A stretch of 9,117 nucleotides of DNA from JAUWCW01 sp030609125 [NCBI: Candidatus Rokuibacteriota bacterium] (GTDB lineage: Bacteria; JAUVQV01): contig JAUWCW010000059.1 in NCBI GenBank assembly GCA_030609125.1, forward strand, positions 1-9,117. The letters run 5' to 3'. This document shows, piece by piece, positions 6,166 to 9,117 of the stretch. The first letter of the stretch is position 1, and every line of letters starts with the position of its first letter. The position numbers and the translations under genes are program-made. A model generated the notes under the pieces. The model saw only the letters and a program-made list of their open reading frames with translations, was not told where the DNA came from and did no database searches.

Positions 6166-6195
6166 ATCAAACCACAGGGAGCGCAGTGGTGTCAA
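6166..6195 (-). promoter_or_regulatory. Candidate sigma70-type promoter for the universal stress protein
   Basis: Leftward: perfect TTGACA (6195-6190), 18-bp spacer, TTTGAT (6171-6166; four of six matches to TATAAT). The predicted start near 6159 gives a leader of about 107 nt carrying the inverted-repeat cluster. Confidence 0.4.
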
Positions 6196-6236
6196 GAAAG
6201 GGTGCGGGCCCGAATACCCATCCCCGAAACAGGCGA

Positions 6237-6264
6237 TTGACAGGGAGCCGCGCTCAGGCAGAAT
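6237..6264 (+). promoter_or_regulatory. Candidate sigma70-type promoter for the adenylate cyclase
   Basis: Perfect TTGACA (6237-6242), 16-bp spacer and CAGAAT (6259-6264; four of six matches). Transcription would begin about 6271, only a few bases before the ATG at 6273, so the message could be nearly leaderless. Confidence 0.4.
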
Positions 6265-6272
6265 AGGGTTGG

Positions 6273-8246
6273 ATGGCCCTTTCAGTTTTCTCGCGCGTTC
6301 GTTCCCTGCCCTTCAAGGGATGGCTCCGGTCTGCAGGCATCGGCTTCCTTGTCGCACTGCTGAGCATCTGGGCGGCCCAGACGGACCTTTTCCGAACCTT
6401 CGAGCTCAAGACGCTGGACGCCCGCTTTCGTCTGCGCGGGAGCAGGGCCGCCGTCTCGCCTCTGTCGGTCGTTTTCATCGGCGACGACAGCATCGAGGCT
6501 TTCGGCCGGTGGCCGTGGAACTGGGAATACCACGCACTGCTGATAGACATACTCAGCCGCGCCGGCGCCCGCCAGGTCCTCTTCGACATTTTCTTCACGG
6601 AAAGTCCGGGAGCCAGCGACGCCGATCTTCTGGCCTCGATGGCCAGACTTTCCGGCAACGTCTATCTCTGCTCCTATTTCCAGAGCCTCGAGCAGAAGGG
6701 GGGCGGCGGCAATCTTCCCCTGCTCGAGGGCAGCGGCAGGAAAGATCCCGTCATTGAGCTGAGCAGGGCCGCCGCCGGCGTGGGCCACTGCAACGCCTTG
6801 CCCGACCTGGACGGGGGCACCCGTCGTCTTCCTCTGCTGATCCGCAATGAGGGAGGGCTCTATCCCGCGGCGCCCTTTCAGGTCGCCCTCGATTCCCTCG
6901 GGCTGAAGCTGGACAACGTGCGTTATTCCGAGGCTGGCTTCATTGAGATCTCCCGGGACGACCGGCCGCCGATCTCCATTCCCTGCGACGGCTCGGGGCA
7001 GACGCTGGTCAATTTCCTCGGAGGACTCGAGGCCTTCCCGGCCTTCTCTTTCAGCCAGATCCTGCAGGCCGAGCGCTACCCGGAGAGCGCCGCCTTCGAT
7101 CTTTCCGTCTTCAGGGACAAGATCGTTCTGGTGGGTGCCACCTTCACCGGCAGCACCGACCTTCGTCCGACCGCGTTTTCTCCAACCTACCCCATGATGG
7201 CGGTACAGGCGACCCTGCTCGACAATATTCTCACCGGGAACTTCATTCATACTCCGTCCCGCGCCCCGTTTTTCGTTGCCTGGGCCCTGCTGGGGATCTT
7301 CATGGGCACACTGGCTTATGTCTTCCGCCCCCTTGTCAGCCTCGCAGTGAGCTTTCTTGCAGGGGGAGCATACCTGGGGGGAACGATAGCCGCCTTTTCA
7401 CTCGGAGGCTGGTACGTGGAGCTGGTCGGCCCGTTGACGACAATTCTCTCCGCCTATGTCTTTGTCGCCGCGGCAAGGCATTTCACCGAAGAGAAAAAAG
7501 CCCGGGAGGTGCGGGCGATGTTTTCCAGCTACGTCACCGAAAGGGTGGTGAACGAGCTCATTTCGAATCCCGGGCTGGCGAAGCTCGGGGGGGCGCGGAG
7601 GGAGACGACCATCCTTTTTGCCGACATCAGGGACTTTACCCGGTATTCGGAGAAACACTCCGCCGAGGAGGTTGTCGCCATGCTCAATGAATACCTGGCG
7701 GAGATGACAGATATCGTCTTTCGCTGGGAGGGTACGCTGGACAAGTTCATAGGAGACGCCATCGTCGCCTTCTGGGGGGCCCCCATCGCTCAGGAGAATC
7801 ATGCCGAGCTCGCCCTGAGATGTTCGCTGAACATGATCAGGAGACTGGAAGAGCTGAGGGAGAAGTGGACCGCGGAGGGGAGAGACCCGCTCCAGGTCGG
7901 CATCGGGCTCAATACGGGCGAGGTGATTGTCGGCAACATCGGCGCCGAACACAAGAAAATGGACTACACGGTCATCGGAGACCACGTCAACCTGGGGGCG
8001 CGGGTGGAGGCACTCAATAAGAAGTACAAGAGTCACATCCTGATCACGGAATTCACCCTGGGAAAAGTGAGGGATATCATAGCATCGGGCAGGTTCGGTC
8101 ACCTCGCCATTCAGGGCATGGACCGGGTCGTCGTGAAGGGAAAGGAGAACCCCGTGCAGGTATTTCAGCTGAAGTCCCGGGAGCCCGGCTGCGGAACGAC
8201 GCTCACGGAGTGCGCGGAAACGATTGTCCGCCAGGAGGAAAAGTAG
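6273..8246 (+). CDS. CHASE2-domain class III adenylate cyclase
   Basis: A 657-residue inner-membrane enzyme predicted to make cAMP from ATP. One N-terminal membrane segment (about 20-36) is followed by an extracytoplasmic CHASE2 sensor (about 40-325; motifs VVFIGDDSIEAFGRWPW, LFDIFF, KIVLVGAT, and the MMAVQATLLDNIL end) and three closely spaced membrane segments (about 331-350, 355-376 and 383-402), the standard CHASE2 topology. The catalytic domain (about 440-625) is complete: metal-binding D451 in FADIRDFTR and D495 in DKFIGDAIVAFWG, purine-selecting K491 and T566 (in YTVIGD), and transition-state N573 and R577 in VNLGARVE. The Lys/Thr pair predicts ATP rather than GTP as substrate. The CHASE2 ligand is unknown. 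The start is the only well-placed ATG, with a short AGGG 4 nt upstream. The last ~25 residues are a non-domain tail whose codons overlap the radical SAM gene. It is divergent from usp. Confidence 0.93.
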   Translation: MALSVFSRVRSLPFKGWLRSAGIGFLVALLSIWAAQTDLFRTFELKTLDARFRLRGSRAAVSPLSVVFIGDDSIEAFGRWPWNWEYHALLIDILSRAGARQVLFDIFFTESPGASDADLLASMARLSGNVYLCSYFQSLEQKGGGGNLPLLEGSGRKDPVIELSRAAAGVGHCNALPDLDGGTRRLPLLIRNEGGLYPAAPFQVALDSLGLKLDNVRYSEAGFIEISRDDRPPISIPCDGSGQTLVNFLGGLEAFPAFSFSQILQAERYPESAAFDLSVFRDKIVLVGATFTGSTDLRPTAFSPTYPMMAVQATLLDNILTGNFIHTPSRAPFFVAWALLGIFMGTLAYVFRPLVSLAVSFLAGGAYLGGTIAAFSLGGWYVELVGPLTTILSAYVFVAAARHFTEEKKAREVRAMFSSYVTERVVNELISNPGLAKLGGARRETTILFADIRDFTRYSEKHSAEEVVAMLNEYLAEMTDIVFRWEGTLDKFIGDAIVAFWGAPIAQENHAELALRCSLNMIRRLEELREKWTAEGRDPLQVGIGLNTGEVIVGNIGAEHKKMDYTVIGDHVNLGARVEALNKKYKSHILITEFTLGKVRDIIASGRFGHLAIQGMDRVVVKGKENPVQVFQLKSREPGCGTTLTECAETIVRQEEK

Positions 8247-9117
8247 ACACGGTGGTTTCCTCGGGAGGAGGGTGCGAGGCACGGATCGACTTGTCGTCGA
8301 GCTGCCTTCGCAGACGCTCAACGTGCGTGCGGGCGAACTCAAAGAGATGTTCCCCGACAATCAGTGACGCCAGGAACTTGTCGGCGCGGGAAGGAAAGGA
8401 CACGAGGGCCCTGAGGAAATGTTTCCAGAAGATCAGACGTGAGGGGCGGAGCAATCCCTGACGGATGATGACGGTGATCACGGCCTTGAGTTCGAAGAAA
8501 TAAGGGTGTGAAAAAGGGCGGCGGTAAGGAAGACCCTCCATGTTTGCGAAGTGGGAAGAGACGCGCTCGATGTAGGCGGCAGGGCTGTAAAGCTCTTCGT
8601 GGAGTTCGATGAGCTCTTCGACGATCTCCTTCTGCGGGCGGGTGGGAACGAAGTTCATCAGACCGTGGGAGTTGCTGAGGTTGTCTCCGGCAAAAGCGTT
8701 GCCGAGCAGGCGTCCGCTCCGCTCCAGCCGCCGCGACAGGGCCGTTCCGGGCATGGCTTGGAGCGGATTGACAAGCACGTCGGGAATATTGTTACGCACG
8801 GCAAAATCGATGAGGCGGCGGCCGGCCCCGGCCTTTTCGTTGTCGAAGCCGAGAATGCATCCCGCGATAATCTGCAGACCTTTCCGGTTGATGGTCCGGC
8901 AGGCCGCGTCGAGGTCGATCACGTTCTGATGCTTTCCCGCAAGCCTGTGGCTCTCCTCGTCGGTCGATTCGATTCCGAGAAAAACCTTGAAGAACCCCGC
9001 CTGGACGAGAAGATTCAAAAGATCCTCGTCCGCCGCAAGATCCACCGAGGCCTGGGTTGTGAACGAGAGGGGGCGGCCCCTCCCCTTCTGCCAGGATGCG
9101 AGTTCTTTCAATACGGC
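8203..9117 (-). CDS. B12-binding-type radical SAM protein with DUF4070-like C-terminus (N-terminus beyond window)
   Basis: The 304 visible residues are the C-terminal part of a protein that starts right of the window. They begin inside the radical SAM barrel: LSFTTQASVDLA, then FKVFLGIEST (the GIE motif that helps hold S-adenosylmethionine) and IIAGCILGFDNE. Next comes PLQAMPGTAL, the GDNLSNSHGLMNFVP segment and LYSPAAYIERV, the pattern of the DUF4070 region found in B12-dependent radical SAM proteins. The cobalamin-binding domain and the CxxxCxxC iron-sulfur cluster motif would lie in the missing part, so activity cannot be judged. The family performs methylations and other radical rearrangements; this member's substrate is unknown. 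The last ~25 residues are proline-rich and look like an unstructured extension; the final 14 codons are antisense to the end of the cyclase gene. Confidence 0.85.
   Translation of the reverse strand, partial: AVLKELASWQKGRGRPLSFTTQASVDLAADEDLLNLLVQAGFFKVFLGIESTDEESHRLAGKHQNVIDLDAACRTINRKGLQIIAGCILGFDNEKAGAGRRLIDFAVRNNIPDVLVNPLQAMPGTALSRRLERSGRLLGNAFAGDNLSNSHGLMNFVPTRPQKEIVEELIELHEELYSPAAYIERVSSHFANMEGLPYRRPFSHPYFFELKAVITVIIRQGLLRPSRLIFWKHFLRALVSFPSRADKFLASLIVGEHLFEFARTHVERLRRQLDDKSIRASHPPPEETTVSTFPPGGQSFPRTP

Noticed and set aside
6159-6176. CRP-like TGTG-N10-CACA near the cyclase and usp promoters
   Set aside because: Tempting beside an adenylate cyclase, but the CRP consensus has TGTGA-N6-TCACA (eight bases between TGTG and CACA). 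Spacing and inner bases do not fit, and only 4-bp arms match.
6282-7250. 322-codon open frame antisense to the CHASE2 region
   Set aside because: Shadow of the cyclase gene; its Gly/Glu-rich, low-complexity translation matches no family I recognise.

Overview
The window is G+C-rich bacterial chromosomal DNA. Its gene content is signal transduction plus housekeeping enzymes: a two-CW cysteine domain fused to a receiver, a PhnD-like binding protein paired with a PAS histidine kinase, a CHASE2 adenylate cyclase, a UspA-type stress protein and a DUF4070-type radical SAM protein. I associate this mix with Desulfobacterota (the former Deltaproteobacteria). That assignment is inference from protein families; there is no marker gene here. 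I see no tRNA, rRNA, CRISPR array, insertion sequence or phage gene.

Left part (1-2466). A PepD-type aminoacyl-histidine dipeptidase runs leftward off the edge. It is divergent from a rightward pair, the two-CW/receiver response regulator and a YiiM-like MOSC protein. The divergent spacer holds a TTGACA promoter for pepD and a 6-bp inverted repeat just upstream of the regulator. The MOSC gene has no ATG near its conserved N-terminus, so its start is unclear.

Middle (2467-5599). After a 267-bp convergent gap with no convincing gene, two leftward genes overlap by ATGA. The upstream one encodes an exported PhnD-like binding protein and the downstream one a membrane PAS histidine kinase. No ABC permease or ATPase and no adjacent response regulator accompany them. 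This looks like a binding-protein-to-kinase sensor module rather than a transporter.

Right part (5600-9117). A leftward universal stress protein and a rightward CHASE2 class III adenylate cyclase share a 220-bp divergent region. It holds a TTGACA promoter in each direction and a cluster of inverted repeats in the usp leader. The cyclase gene overlaps by 44 bp, tail to tail, the 3' end of a radical SAM gene that enters from the right edge.

The window thus carries three separate ways of sensing the environment: a phosphorelay with a binding-protein co-sensor, a cysteine-rich response regulator of unknown output, and cAMP synthesis under a periplasmic CHASE2 sensor next to a nucleotide-binding stress protein. 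No complete, clearly new system is evident. The best leads are the two-CW/receiver fusion and the transporter-less binding-protein/kinase operon.
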